Positions 17,288-26,782 of a DNA stretch of 64,000 nt are shown piece by piece; position 1 is the stretch's first letter, and the number at the start of each line of letters is the position of its first letter. Location: assembly GCA_910579845.1 (NCBI GenBank), contig CAJTWL010000011.1:1-64000 (forward strand), written 5' to 3'. Source of the DNA: an uncultured Muribaculaceae bacterium (GTDB lineage Bacteria; Bacteroidota; Bacteroidia; Bacteroidales; Muribaculaceae). A program made the position numbers and the translations under genes. The notes below the pieces were generated by a model that saw only the letters and a program-made list of their open reading frames with translations, made no database searches and was not told where the DNA came from.

Positions 17288-18814
17288 CTATTCCCACTCT
17301 ATTGTTGCCGGTGGTTTTGAGGAGATATCATAGACTACGCGGTTTATGCCGCGGACCTTATTGATGATCTCGTTTGATATCTTGGCGAGAAATTCGTACG
17401 GAAGATGCACCCAGTCGGCTGTCATGCCGTCTGTAGAGATAACGGATCTCAGAGCCACGCAGCTCTCATATGTGCGTTCATCTCCCATTACTCCTACACT
17501 CTGCACCGGCAGCAGGACAACGCCTGCCTGCCATACCTTGTCATAGAGATTGTTCTCTTTGAGACCGTCTATGAATATCTTGTCGGCGGCTTGAAGAATA
17601 CGTACTTTTTCAGGGGTAACTTCACCTATTATGCGTATTCCAAGTCCGGGACCCGGGAACGGGTGGCGTCCCAGAAGTCTGGGATCCATATTCATAGCTT
17701 TTCCCACACGGCGCACTTCATCTTTGAACAACAGTCTCAATGGCTCTACAATCTTCAGATTCATCTCTTTGGGGAGACCACCGACATTATGATGACTCTT
17801 GATTGTAGCTGACGGACCCTTTACAGAGCAGCTTTCAATCACGTCAGGGTAGATTGTTCCCTGGGCAAGCCAGCGGGCATTCTCTATCTTTTTGGCTTCA
17901 GCATTGAAAACTTCCACGAAGTCGTGTCCGATAATCTTACGCTTTTTCTCCGGATCAGTCACTCCCTTCAGATCGTTGTAGAACCGTTCCGAGGCATCGA
18001 CTCCGATGACATTGAGACCCATATGTTTGTATGAATCCATTACTTCGTCAAACTCATTTTGGCGGAGCAAGCCATTGTTTACGAATATACAGGTAAGGTT
18101 CTTGCCGATAGCCTTGTGCAGAAGCATGGCCGCAACGGAAGAATCCACACCGCCCGAGAGACCGAGGATTACACGTTCGTCACCGATCTTCTCCTTAAGT
18201 TCGTTTACAGTAGTTTCGATGAAAGATGCCGGACTCCAGGAACCGTCGCATCCGCAGATTCCAAGAACGAAATTGGAGAGGATAATCGTTCCGTCTGTTG
18301 AATGGAAAACCTCCGGGTGGAACTGTATCCCCCAAGTCATCTCTCCTCCGATATGGTAAGCCGCGGCTTTTACATTCTCGGTAGAACCGATAATCGTATA
18401 GTTGTCGGGGAGACGCGTTATGGTGTCGCCATGGCTCATCCATACCTGTGTGGGAGACGGCACATCGAACATCAAGGGATCTTCAGGTTTTACTACGGTG
18501 AGCATCGCCCTTCCGTATTCGCGTGAAGGAGCGCCCTCGACTTCGCCGCCATATTCATTGGCAAGAAGCTGTGCGCCATAGCACACGCCCAGCAGCGGGA
18601 GTCTGCCCTTTATGCCACTGAGATCAGGCTTGGGAGCATCGGCATCACGTACGGAAGAAGGTGAACCCGACAGAATGACTCCAACGGTGTCGTTGTCTAT
18701 TTCCGGGATCTTGTTGAAAGGATGGATTTCACAGTATACATTCAATTCACGCACACGCCGGGCGATCAATTGTGTATATTGCGATCCAAAATCTATAATC
18801 AGTATCTTTTGCAT
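17288..18814 (-). CDS. guaA: GMP synthase (glutamine-hydrolysing)
   Basis: GuaA converts XMP to GMP using glutamine and ATP. The 508-residue protein has a class I amidotransferase domain with the nucleophile motif GVCYGAQ near residue 77 and HPE near 167. An ATP pyrophosphatase P-loop, LGLSGGVDSSVAAM, lies near 219, followed by the dimerisation domain ending in PATIEWE. It is the last gene of the purine operon, 25 bp after guaB. Its 3' 143 bp is duplicated at 15283-15425, marking it as an insertion site. Confidence 0.98.
   Translation of the reverse strand: MQKILIIDFGSQYTQLIARRVRELNVYCEIHPFNKIPEIDNDTVGVILSGSPSSVRDADAPKPDLSGIKGRLPLLGVCYGAQLLANEYGGEVEGAPSREYGRAMLTVVKPEDPLMFDVPSPTQVWMSHGDTITRLPDNYTIIGSTENVKAAAYHIGGEMTWGIQFHPEVFHSTDGTIILSNFVLGICGCDGSWSPASFIETTVNELKEKIGDERVILGLSGGVDSSVAAMLLHKAIGKNLTCIFVNNGLLRQNEFDEVMDSYKHMGLNVIGVDASERFYNDLKGVTDPEKKRKIIGHDFVEVFNAEAKKIENARWLAQGTIYPDVIESCSVKGPSATIKSHHNVGGLPKEMNLKIVEPLRLLFKDEVRRVGKAMNMDPRLLGRHPFPGPGLGIRIIGEVTPEKVRILQAADKIFIDGLKENNLYDKVWQAGVVLLPVQSVGVMGDERTYESCVALRSVISTDGMTADWVHLPYEFLAKISNEIINKVRGINRVVYDISSKPPATIEWE
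17289..17431. repeat. 143-bp direct repeat, guaA copy
   Basis: This is the guaA-proximal copy of the repeat at 15283-15425, with 142 of 143 positions identical. The repeat starts at the stop codon and ends 47 codons inside the gene. Together the copies bracket 1.86 kb of hipBA DNA. Confidence 0.95.
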
Positions 18815-18839
18815 ATAATTCCAGTTATATAGGGTCAGA

Positions 18840-20309
18840 TCAGCTTCTTGAATAGTTAGGGGCCTCTTTTGTGATTGTCACGTCGTGAGGATGATTTTCG
18901 GTGACGCCGGCAGTGGTGATTTTTGTGAATTTAGCGTTATGAAGAGCGTCGATATCCTTGGCGCCGCAATAACCCATACCCGACCGCAGACCACCTGCGA
19001 GCTGATATACGGTTTCGCTGAGTGTACCTTTGTACGGCACACGGGCCACAATACCTTCCGGCACGAATTTGGAAGAATCCACTTTGTCCGACTGGAAGTA
19101 ACGGTCTTTGGAACCCGCTTCCATCGCATCTACTGATCCCATGCCGCGATATGACTTGAATTTTCTGCCGTTGTAAATTATAGTGTCGCCGGGAGACTCT
19201 TCCACTCCAGCAAACATTGATCCGCACATCACGCAGTCTCCGCCTGCCGCAAGCGCTTTTACAATATCTCCCGAATAACGTAATCCGCCATCGGCAATTA
19301 CAGGAACACCATATTCCTTGGCAACTTTGGCGGCGTCGAATATTGCTGACAGCTGGGGCATACCCACACCTGCCACGATGCGTGTGGTGCATATCGACCC
19401 CGGACCGATACCGACCTTGATTCCGTCGGCTCCAGCTTCGATAAGAAAACGTGCTGCTTCTCCCGTGGCGATATTTCCTACCACAACATCCAGATCGGGA
19501 TATACAGATTTGACAGCTTTAAGAGTCTTGGTAACGTTGGCGGAGTGTCCGTGTGCGGTGTCTATGACAACAGCGTCCACGCCGGCGTCCACAAGGGCTT
19601 TGACACGCTCCAGTGTGTCTGATGTAACGCCGACACCTGCAGCGACACGCAGACGTCCTTTGGCGTCTTTGCACGCCATAGGATAATCCTGAATCTTGGT
19701 TATGTCGCGGTATGTTATAAGGCCCATCAGTTTCCCCTCTTTATCTACTACAGGAAGTTTCTCGATCTTATTTTTAAGCAGGATCTTGGATGCTTCTCCG
19801 AGATCAGGGTTGTCTGTTGTTACAAGATTCTCGCAAGTCATCACCTCGGAAATCTTAAGATTCAGATCACTCTGGAAACGAAGATCTCTGTTTGTGACTA
19901 TTCCTATAAGATGGTTTTCGTTGTCTACCACCGGAATACCACCTATGTGATTGTCGTGCATCAGACGCAGGGCATCGCCGACAGTCTCATCTTTGGAGAT
20001 TGTGACAGGGTCATAGATCATGCCGCTTTCGGCTCTTTTGACCTTGCGGACCTGAGTCGCCTGTGCGTTGATCGACATATTCTTGTGGATAACTCCGATT
20101 CCGCCTTCACGGGCAATGGCTATAGCCATTTCAGCCTCTGTTACTGTATCCATCGCAGCTGAAACAAACGGAATATTCAGCGGTATATTTCGGGAGAAGC
20201 GTCCGGCAAGGTTCACCATATTGGGGGTGACCTCCGAATATGCCGGAATCAACAGGACGTCATCGAAGGTCATGCCTTCCTGAACTACCTTTTCATCTAA
20301 GAATGACAT
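18840..20309 (-). CDS. guaB: IMP dehydrogenase
   Basis: GuaB oxidises IMP to XMP with NAD+, the committed step to GMP. The 489-residue length is normal. The TIM barrel is interrupted by two CBS domains (about residues 95-205). The catalytic loop GPGSICTTRIV lies near 303, with the flap motif YRGMGS near 385. It lies directly upstream of guaA (25 bp) and 10 bp downstream of purA in the same operon, so both branches from IMP are transcribed together. Confidence 0.98.
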   Translation of the reverse strand: MSFLDEKVVQEGMTFDDVLLIPAYSEVTPNMVNLAGRFSRNIPLNIPFVSAAMDTVTEAEMAIAIAREGGIGVIHKNMSINAQATQVRKVKRAESGMIYDPVTISKDETVGDALRLMHDNHIGGIPVVDNENHLIGIVTNRDLRFQSDLNLKISEVMTCENLVTTDNPDLGEASKILLKNKIEKLPVVDKEGKLMGLITYRDITKIQDYPMACKDAKGRLRVAAGVGVTSDTLERVKALVDAGVDAVVIDTAHGHSANVTKTLKAVKSVYPDLDVVVGNIATGEAARFLIEAGADGIKVGIGPGSICTTRIVAGVGMPQLSAIFDAAKVAKEYGVPVIADGGLRYSGDIVKALAAGGDCVMCGSMFAGVEESPGDTIIYNGRKFKSYRGMGSVDAMEAGSKDRYFQSDKVDSSKFVPEGIVARVPYKGTLSETVYQLAGGLRSGMGYCGAKDIDALHNAKFTKITTAGVTENHPHDVTITKEAPNYSRS

Positions 20310-20319
20310 ATGACTGAGA

Positions 20320-21612
20320 TTAGAAGTTAGCTAATTTTTCTGATATTGTAATAGTCTGTTTGCGGTCCGGACCTACAGAGATCATGCCGACAGGTACCTC
20401 TGTGATCTCTTCGATCTTGCGGACATAATCTTTTGCAGCCTGAGGTAGATCCTCGAATTCAGTCACGTCTGTGATATCCTCTTTCCATCCAGGCATCTCA
20501 ATGAGCACTGGCTTGCATTTTGCAAGGCGTGCTATTGTCGATGGCGGAGCGTCGAGAATTTCACCGTCACACTCATATCCGGTACATATCTTTACGGTGT
20601 CAAGACCGGAAAGGACATCAAAAAGCATCAGCGCCCAGTTGTCGATACCGGCGAGACGTGCCACATAACGAGCCACTACCGCATCGAACCAGCCTATACG
20701 GCGTGGACGTCCGGTGACAGTGCCGTATTCATGTCCGCGTTCGCGGATCTCATGTGCCTGTTCGCCGAAAAGCTCTGTCGGGAAAGGACCCTCTCCTACT
20801 CTTGTGCAATATGCCTTGGCTACTCCCAATACATTGTCTATCCATTTCGGAGAGATTCCGGCACCGACAGGCACGCTTGCCGCTGAAGGTGTGGAGGAGG
20901 TGACATAAGGATAGGTGCCATGGTCGATACAGAGCATCATTCCCTGAGCGCCCTCAAAGAGTATCTTGGCATCGGAGCGCAGAGCCTCGTTTATGAGTTT
21001 TGATGTGTCGGTGATACGTGGTCCGAGAATCCTTGCGATCTCCATATACCGGTCGTATACAGGCTGAAACTCATATTTCGGAAGACCGTACGATTCCAGT
21101 TCTATATTTTTGATTTCGAGGGCGGCGTTCAGTCTCTCGGCGAAATATTCCGGTTCGAGAAGGTCTCCCATACGTAAACCCACACGGCTGTATTTGTCTG
21201 AATATGCCGGACCGATCCCTTTCTTTGTAGTGCCTATCAGACCTTTCCCTTTTTTAGCTTCAAAAGCGCCGTCAAGGTCGGCATGCCAGGGCATTACCAT
21301 CGCCGCGCGGTCCGAGATGTAGAGCTGATAGTCGGTTATGCCTTGGTCATGGAGTTTCTCCAGTTCAGCTATAACCGATACCGGGTTCACTACCATGCCG
21401 TTTCCCATCACGTTTACGGTCTTGGGGTTGAAGATACCTGACGGTATGCTTTGCAAAGAATATTTCTTGCCATCGAACACTACCGAGTGACCTGCATTGT
21501 TGCCGCCCTGGTAGCGTACTACCATATCGGCACGGCAGGCAAAATAGTCGGTCATTTTACCTTTGCCCTCGTCTCCCCACTGGGAGCCGATAACTACTAA
21601 TCTTTCTGACAT
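20320..21612 (-). CDS. purA: adenylosuccinate synthetase
   Basis: PurA joins IMP and aspartate using GTP. The 430-residue protein has the GTP-binding N terminus GSQWGDEGKGKMTD, the IMP contact GGNNAGH near 40, and the TTKKGIGPAY motif near 130. The size is typical. It sits between purB and guaB in the minus-strand purine operon, with a 10-bp gap to guaB. Confidence 0.98.
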   Translation of the reverse strand: MSERLVVIGSQWGDEGKGKMTDYFACRADMVVRYQGGNNAGHSVVFDGKKYSLQSIPSGIFNPKTVNVMGNGMVVNPVSVIAELEKLHDQGITDYQLYISDRAAMVMPWHADLDGAFEAKKGKGLIGTTKKGIGPAYSDKYSRVGLRMGDLLEPEYFAERLNAALEIKNIELESYGLPKYEFQPVYDRYMEIARILGPRITDTSKLINEALRSDAKILFEGAQGMMLCIDHGTYPYVTSSTPSAASVPVGAGISPKWIDNVLGVAKAYCTRVGEGPFPTELFGEQAHEIRERGHEYGTVTGRPRRIGWFDAVVARYVARLAGIDNWALMLFDVLSGLDTVKICTGYECDGEILDAPPSTIARLAKCKPVLIEMPGWKEDITDVTEFEDLPQAAKDYVRKIEEITEVPVGMISVGPDRKQTITISEKLANF

Positions 21613-21657
21613 ATATTGTTTGATATTGTTTATTTACCAGATCCGGTTTATGAATCC

Positions 21658-22953
21658 TTATTTAAGCCCGTTGCGCTCGTATATGTAATCCACGTTCTTC
21701 ATATAGTAGTCGAGTGTGAAGCAAGCGTCAAGCTCAGCCTCTGAAAGCGCACCCATCACTACGGGACTCTTTTTGAGCAGTTCCTGATAGTCGGCGCCCT
21801 GAGCCATCGCCTGCATTGCTATCGGCTGAACTGTGTCGTAAGCCTGTTCGCGGACAAAACCTTTTTCGATAAGGGCGTTCATGACACGTTGGGCGAAAAT
21901 CACTCCGTTGGTCATGTAGATGTTGGAGAGCATACGCTGGTCGAAGACAACGAGATTCTCCAGAATACCCTTCATGCGGTTCAGCATATAGTCGAGCAGG
22001 ATAGTCGCATCCGGCATGAGTATACGTTCTGTAGCCGAATGTGAGATATCACGTTCATGCCATAGAGCCACGTTGTCATAAGTGGTCATCATGTATCCGC
22101 GGAGCACACGCGCGCATCCGCATATGTTCTCGCTTGATATGGGGTTGCGTTTATGAGGCATGGCGCTTGATCCCTTCTGACCCTTCCCGAAAGACTCCTC
22201 TACCTCGTGCACTTCGGTACGCTGCAGATTGCGTATTTCAAGAGCCATCTGTTCGAGACTCGCGCCAATAAGAGCGAGTGTGGCCATGTAATATGCGTGG
22301 CGGTCGCGCTGTATCACCTGAGTCGATATGTCGGAAGAATCAATACCGAGTTTTTCGCATACATAATCCTGTACAAAGGGAGGTATGTTTGCAAAATTTC
22401 CTACGGCACCGCTGATCTTTCCGACTTCCACACCTTTTGCCGCGGCGCGGAAACGTTCAAGATTGCGTTTCATTTCAGCGCGCCATAGCACCCATTTCAG
22501 ACCGAATGCGGTTATATCGGCATGGATACCGTGTGTACGCCCTATACAGGGTGTATACTTGTATTTGAGTGCCTGATTGCCAAGCATCTCGATATATTCC
22601 TCGATATCCTTGAGCAGAATCTCGTTTGCCTGCTTGAAGAGATATCCGTTTGCCGTGTCGACAACATCGGTGGAAGTAAGACCGTAATGAACCCATTTGC
22701 GTTCTTCACCCAGAGATTCCGAGACTGTGCGGGTAAACGCCACAATATCGTGACGTGTCTGAAGTTCGATCTCCTTTATGCGGTCTATGTTGAAAGTCGC
22801 TTTCTCTTTAAGTTTTACAATATCTTCCTCCGGCACGACACCTAATTTGCTCCATGCCTCGGCTGAAAGAATCTCTACCTTGAGATAAGCATTGAATTTG
22901 TTTTCTTCTGTCCATACGCGGCGCATCACGTCGCGTCCATATCTTTCTATCAT
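21658..22953 (-). CDS. purB: adenylosuccinate lyase
   Basis: PurB splits SAICAR to AICAR and adenylosuccinate to AMP. The 431-residue protein has the fumarase/aspartase superfamily signature GSSAMPHKRNP near residue 263 and the catalytic histidine region GRTHGIHADI near 140. The ATG overlaps the purD stop (ATGA-type 4-bp overlap at 22950-22953), so translation is coupled. Confidence 0.98.
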   Translation of the reverse strand: MIERYGRDVMRRVWTEENKFNAYLKVEILSAEAWSKLGVVPEEDIVKLKEKATFNIDRIKEIELQTRHDIVAFTRTVSESLGEERKWVHYGLTSTDVVDTANGYLFKQANEILLKDIEEYIEMLGNQALKYKYTPCIGRTHGIHADITAFGLKWVLWRAEMKRNLERFRAAAKGVEVGKISGAVGNFANIPPFVQDYVCEKLGIDSSDISTQVIQRDRHAYYMATLALIGASLEQMALEIRNLQRTEVHEVEESFGKGQKGSSAMPHKRNPISSENICGCARVLRGYMMTTYDNVALWHERDISHSATERILMPDATILLDYMLNRMKGILENLVVFDQRMLSNIYMTNGVIFAQRVMNALIEKGFVREQAYDTVQPIAMQAMAQGADYQELLKKSPVVMGALSEAELDACFTLDYYMKNVDYIYERNGLK

Positions 22954-24200
22954 AATGCCTGTTTTCCTATATCTTTTCTGTAGAATAAATTGTCACATTG
23001 GATTTTTGCGGCTTCTTCCAAGGCCTTGCCCTGTGCATCGCGGAGATTCTCTCCCTTGGCTGTAACCATCATTACACGTCCGCCGGCTGTGAGGATTCTG
23101 CCCTCTTTTTCGGCTGTCCCCATATGGTATACCGAGCCGGTAACTTTATCAAGCCCTTTGATCTCAAAGCCTTTGTCATAACTGCCCGGATAACCGTTGG
23201 ATGCGAGAACTATGCCGAGTACAGCCTCCGGATTCCAGATGATTTCATAATCCTTTCCATCTATAGCCGCGTTGAAGAGATCATAGATATCACTCTTCAT
23301 GCGTGGGAGCACGACCTCTGTCTCCGGATCTCCGAAGCGGGCGTTGAACTCAATGACTTTCGGACCCTCGTCTGTGAGTATAAGACCTCCATACAGCACA
23401 CCTGTAAAAGAGACTCCTTCTTTTACCAACCCTTTTGCCACAGGTCTGATAATCTTTTCGAGAGCTATATCGCGGACCTCATCCGAGATGAAAGGTACAG
23501 GTGAATAGGCACCCATGCCTCCTGTATTCGGTCCTTTGTCACCATCGTAGGCGCGCTTATGATCCTGGGCAAGATCAAGAGGATAAACCTTTTCACCGGA
23601 AACCACACACATGAATGAGAATTCCGGTCCGGAGAGGAAATCCTCCACCACTACTCTGCCTTTGCCGAATGAAGCGTCAAGAAGCATATCCTTCAGAGCG
23701 TTCTCTGCCTCTTCGTAAGACAATGCCACAACCACACCTTTGCCGGCGGCAAGTCCGTCATATTTGATCACGGCAGGCAACGGACGGTTTCTGACATATT
23801 CCCATGCCGGTGCAAACTCGTCGAATACACGGTATGAGGCAGTAGGAACATTATATTTCTCCATCATCTCCTTGGCAAATTCCTTGGAGCTTTCTATACG
23901 TGCGGCTTCTTTTGTCGGACCGAAGATACGCAAGCCTTTCTCCTTGAATTTGTTGACCACACCTGCCGCAAGTGCCGCCTCCGGACCTACGACGGTGAGT
24001 GTGATCCCGTTCTCTTCGGCAAATTCAGACAGAGCCTCGACATCCTCGACACCTATTTTCACGCACTCCGCAAGCACCGCTATACCGGCGTTTCCCGGTG
24101 CACAATATATCCTGTCTACTTTCGGACTGCGGGAAAGCGCTTCCACAATGGCGTGCTCTCTGCCTCCGCTGCCTATTACAAGTACCTTGTTCATCTGCAT
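22950..24200 (-). CDS. purD: phosphoribosylamine-glycine ligase (GAR synthetase)
   Basis: PurD makes GAR from phosphoribosylamine, glycine and ATP. The 416-residue protein begins MNKVLVIGSGGREHAI, the typical PurD N terminus, and has an ATP-grasp domain with KYDGLAAGKGVVVA near 145 and EFNARFGDPE near 282. It overlaps purH by one base upstream and purB by four bases downstream. The annotated first residues MQ may be dispensable, since MNKVLVIGSG starts two codons later. Confidence 0.97.
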   Translation of the reverse strand: MQMNKVLVIGSGGREHAIVEALSRSPKVDRIYCAPGNAGIAVLAECVKIGVEDVEALSEFAEENGITLTVVGPEAALAAGVVNKFKEKGLRIFGPTKEAARIESSKEFAKEMMEKYNVPTASYRVFDEFAPAWEYVRNRPLPAVIKYDGLAAGKGVVVALSYEEAENALKDMLLDASFGKGRVVVEDFLSGPEFSFMCVVSGEKVYPLDLAQDHKRAYDGDKGPNTGGMGAYSPVPFISDEVRDIALEKIIRPVAKGLVKEGVSFTGVLYGGLILTDEGPKVIEFNARFGDPETEVVLPRMKSDIYDLFNAAIDGKDYEIIWNPEAVLGIVLASNGYPGSYDKGFEIKGLDKVTGSVYHMGTAEKEGRILTAGGRVMMVTAKGENLRDAQGKALEEAAKIQCDNLFYRKDIGKQAL

Positions 24201-25729
24201 TAATGTTTGAAATGACGCATTCCTGTAAAGAGCATTGTGATTCCTTTCTCGTCAGCCTTCTTTATGGAATCCTCGTCACGGATGGATCCTCCGGGCTGAA
24301 CAATAGCTGTAACACCATATTTGGAAGCGAATTCCACTGTGTCGTCAAATGGAAGGAATCCGTCGGAGGCAAGTACAAGACCTTCGGTGTGTCCTGCCGC
24401 TTTTGCCTCTTCAAGAGCTATCTCAGCCGAGCCGACGCGGTTCATCTGACCGGCTCCCACACCGACAGTCGCACCGTTCTTTACCACAACGATAGCGTTT
24501 GATTTGACATGTTTTACCACGCGCCATCCGAAGTTCATATCCTCAAGTTCACCCTCTGTCGGTTTGCGCTTTGTAACACACATATCGGATACAATCTCCT
24601 TGCATTCGGTGTCGGCATCCTGAACGAGCAGACCGCCGGTCACTCCTACATACTGTTTCTGTTTCTTGTCGGATTTCTCCATCTTTACCTCAAGAATACG
24701 GAGATTCTTTTTGGAAGCGAATACCTCAAGTGCCTCTTTCGAGAAAGAGGGAGCCATAACTATCTCAAGGAAGATCGGCTTCATGAGTTTTGCGGTCTCT
24801 CCGTCGAGTTCGCGGTTTATTGCCACAATACCACCGTATATACTTACTTTATCAGCTTCGTAAGCTTTCTTCCATGCCTCGTTGATATCTTTGCCTATGG
24901 CTGCTCCACATGGATTCATATGTTTCAGACCTACAGCGAAAGGTTCGTCAAATTCTCGTACGATCTGCAATGCCGCGTTCGCATCCTGAATATTATTGTA
25001 GGAAAGCTCTTTGCCGCCGAGCTGTTTTGCATATGCTACGGAATAAGGCACTTCCGTATCGGAACGGTAGAACATAGCCTGCTGGTGGGGATTCTCGCCG
25101 TAACGGAGACTCTGGACTTCGTCGAATGCGAGGAACAGCTTCTCGTCGAGACCGGCCTGTCTGCGCATATATGTCGCGATATGGCTATCGTACAGGGCGG
25201 TGTGTGTATATGCTTTTGCGGAAAGTTTAAGGCGTGTCTCAAGTGTGGTGTTGCCTGTTTCGCGTATCTGACCAAGTATGGTTTCATAGTCTGACGGATC
25301 ACATACTACTGTCACGTCCCTGAAATTCTTGGCTGCGCTTCGGAGCATTGACGGTCCGCCTATGTCGATATTTTCCACTGCATCCTCCATAGTGACATCC
25401 TCCTTGGCGATTGTAGCTTCGAAAGGATAGAGATTCACACATACCATCTCTATCGTCCGGATGCCGTTGGCTTCAAGCTGAGCCATATGGTCGGCAAGAT
25501 CGCGGCGACCTAACAGACCGCCATGTACCTTAGGATGAAGGGTTTTAACACGACCGTCGCATATTTCCGGGAATCCGGTTACGTCACTGATATTGATAAC
25601 ATCCACTCCATTCTCACGAAGTTTTGTCATTGTTCCACCGGTTGCGATGATCTCCCAACCGAGTTCCTGAAGAGTCTTGGCAAATTCCACCACTCCCCTT
25701 TTGTCGCTTACGCTGATTAATGCACGCAT
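24200..25729 (-). CDS. purH: bifunctional AICAR transformylase/IMP cyclohydrolase
   Basis: PurH performs the last two steps to IMP. The 509-residue protein has an N-terminal MGS-like IMP cyclohydrolase domain (RALISVSDKRGVVEFA) and a C-terminal transformylase domain containing the conserved LRYGENPHQ near 212, followed by KHMNPCGAA near 270. The stop overlaps the purD start by one base. It is 13 bp downstream of purM. Confidence 0.98.
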   Translation of the reverse strand: MRALISVSDKRGVVEFAKTLQELGWEIIATGGTMTKLRENGVDVINISDVTGFPEICDGRVKTLHPKVHGGLLGRRDLADHMAQLEANGIRTIEMVCVNLYPFEATIAKEDVTMEDAVENIDIGGPSMLRSAAKNFRDVTVVCDPSDYETILGQIRETGNTTLETRLKLSAKAYTHTALYDSHIATYMRRQAGLDEKLFLAFDEVQSLRYGENPHQQAMFYRSDTEVPYSVAYAKQLGGKELSYNNIQDANAALQIVREFDEPFAVGLKHMNPCGAAIGKDINEAWKKAYEADKVSIYGGIVAINRELDGETAKLMKPIFLEIVMAPSFSKEALEVFASKKNLRILEVKMEKSDKKQKQYVGVTGGLLVQDADTECKEIVSDMCVTKRKPTEGELEDMNFGWRVVKHVKSNAIVVVKNGATVGVGAGQMNRVGSAEIALEEAKAAGHTEGLVLASDGFLPFDDTVEFASKYGVTAIVQPGGSIRDEDSIKKADEKGITMLFTGMRHFKH

Positions 25730-25742
25730 ATCTTTTTACTTG

Positions 25743-26768
25743 TTATTTCATTGTTACACCGGAGCCCTCGACAACTTTGCCGATTACGGAAGCTTTCTCT
25801 CCGCATCCGGTCAGAATCTCTATAGTGCGAGGTGCGTCTTCAGGCTTGACTGCCAGCACCATTCCTATACCCATATTGAAGATATTGAACATCTCGCGGT
25901 GAGGCACTTTGCCGAATTTTTCAAGAAGACGGAACACCGGAAGAATCTCCCATGATCCCTCTGTGATCTCAACCCCCTGACCCTGCTTGAGTATACGGGG
26001 GATATTCTCGTCAAAACCACCGCCGGTTATGTGTGCTATTCCATGCACATCGATCTCATCAAGCACACGGTGGATCTGCTTTACATATATTTTTGTTGGA
26101 GTAAGGAGCATCTCGCCGAGAGTCTGGTCTCCTGTTCCCTCATACTTCATGTCGTATTCGAGATCGCGGTCGGATACAATCTTTCTTACAAGACTGAATC
26201 CGTTGGAGTGTACGCCTGATGAAGCGATTCCGACAAGTAGGTCGCCAGGAGCCACTTTTGAGCAGTCGATAAGTTTGCTTTTCTCAACAGCGCCGACTGT
26301 GAAACCGGCTATATCGTATTCGCCTGCGGAATACATGCCGGGCATTTCAGCCGTTTCTCCACCGACGAGAGCGCAACCTGCCTGACGGCATCCTTCGGCC
26401 ACGCCTGACACAATGGCTTCCACCACAACCGGATGGTTCTTTCCTACAGCCACATAGTCAAGAAATACCAGTGGTTTCGCACCCTGTGCAAGAACATCAT
26501 TGACGCACATCGCAACGGCATCGATTCCTATGGTGTCGTGTTTGTCCATAGAGAACGCAATCTTGAGCTTGGTGCCCACGCCGTCGGTCCCGCTCACGAG
26601 TATAGGGTGTCTGTAACCTAAAGATCCGAGGTCGAACATACCTCCGAACGCACCTATATTACCCATAGTGCCGGGGATGTTGGTGGAGGCGACATGTTTT
26701 TTGATTCTTGACACCACTTCGTAACCTGCTTCCAGATTTACGCCTGATGCTTCATAACTTTTAGCCAT
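25743..26768 (-). CDS. purM: phosphoribosylaminoimidazole synthetase (AIR synthetase)
   Basis: PurM cyclises FGAM to AIR with ATP. The 341-residue protein has the PurM N-terminal and C-terminal AIRS folds, with the motif VSGTDGVGTKLKIA near 58 and GGETAEMPGMY near 137. It has the usual length and lies 14 bp after purL. Confidence 0.97.
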   Translation of the reverse strand: MAKSYEASGVNLEAGYEVVSRIKKHVASTNIPGTMGNIGAFGGMFDLGSLGYRHPILVSGTDGVGTKLKIAFSMDKHDTIGIDAVAMCVNDVLAQGAKPLVFLDYVAVGKNHPVVVEAIVSGVAEGCRQAGCALVGGETAEMPGMYSAGEYDIAGFTVGAVEKSKLIDCSKVAPGDLLVGIASSGVHSNGFSLVRKIVSDRDLEYDMKYEGTGDQTLGEMLLTPTKIYVKQIHRVLDEIDVHGIAHITGGGFDENIPRILKQGQGVEITEGSWEILPVFRLLEKFGKVPHREMFNIFNMGIGMVLAVKPEDAPRTIEILTGCGEKASVIGKVVEGSGVTMK

Positions 26769-26782
26769 ATATGTTAAGTTTA

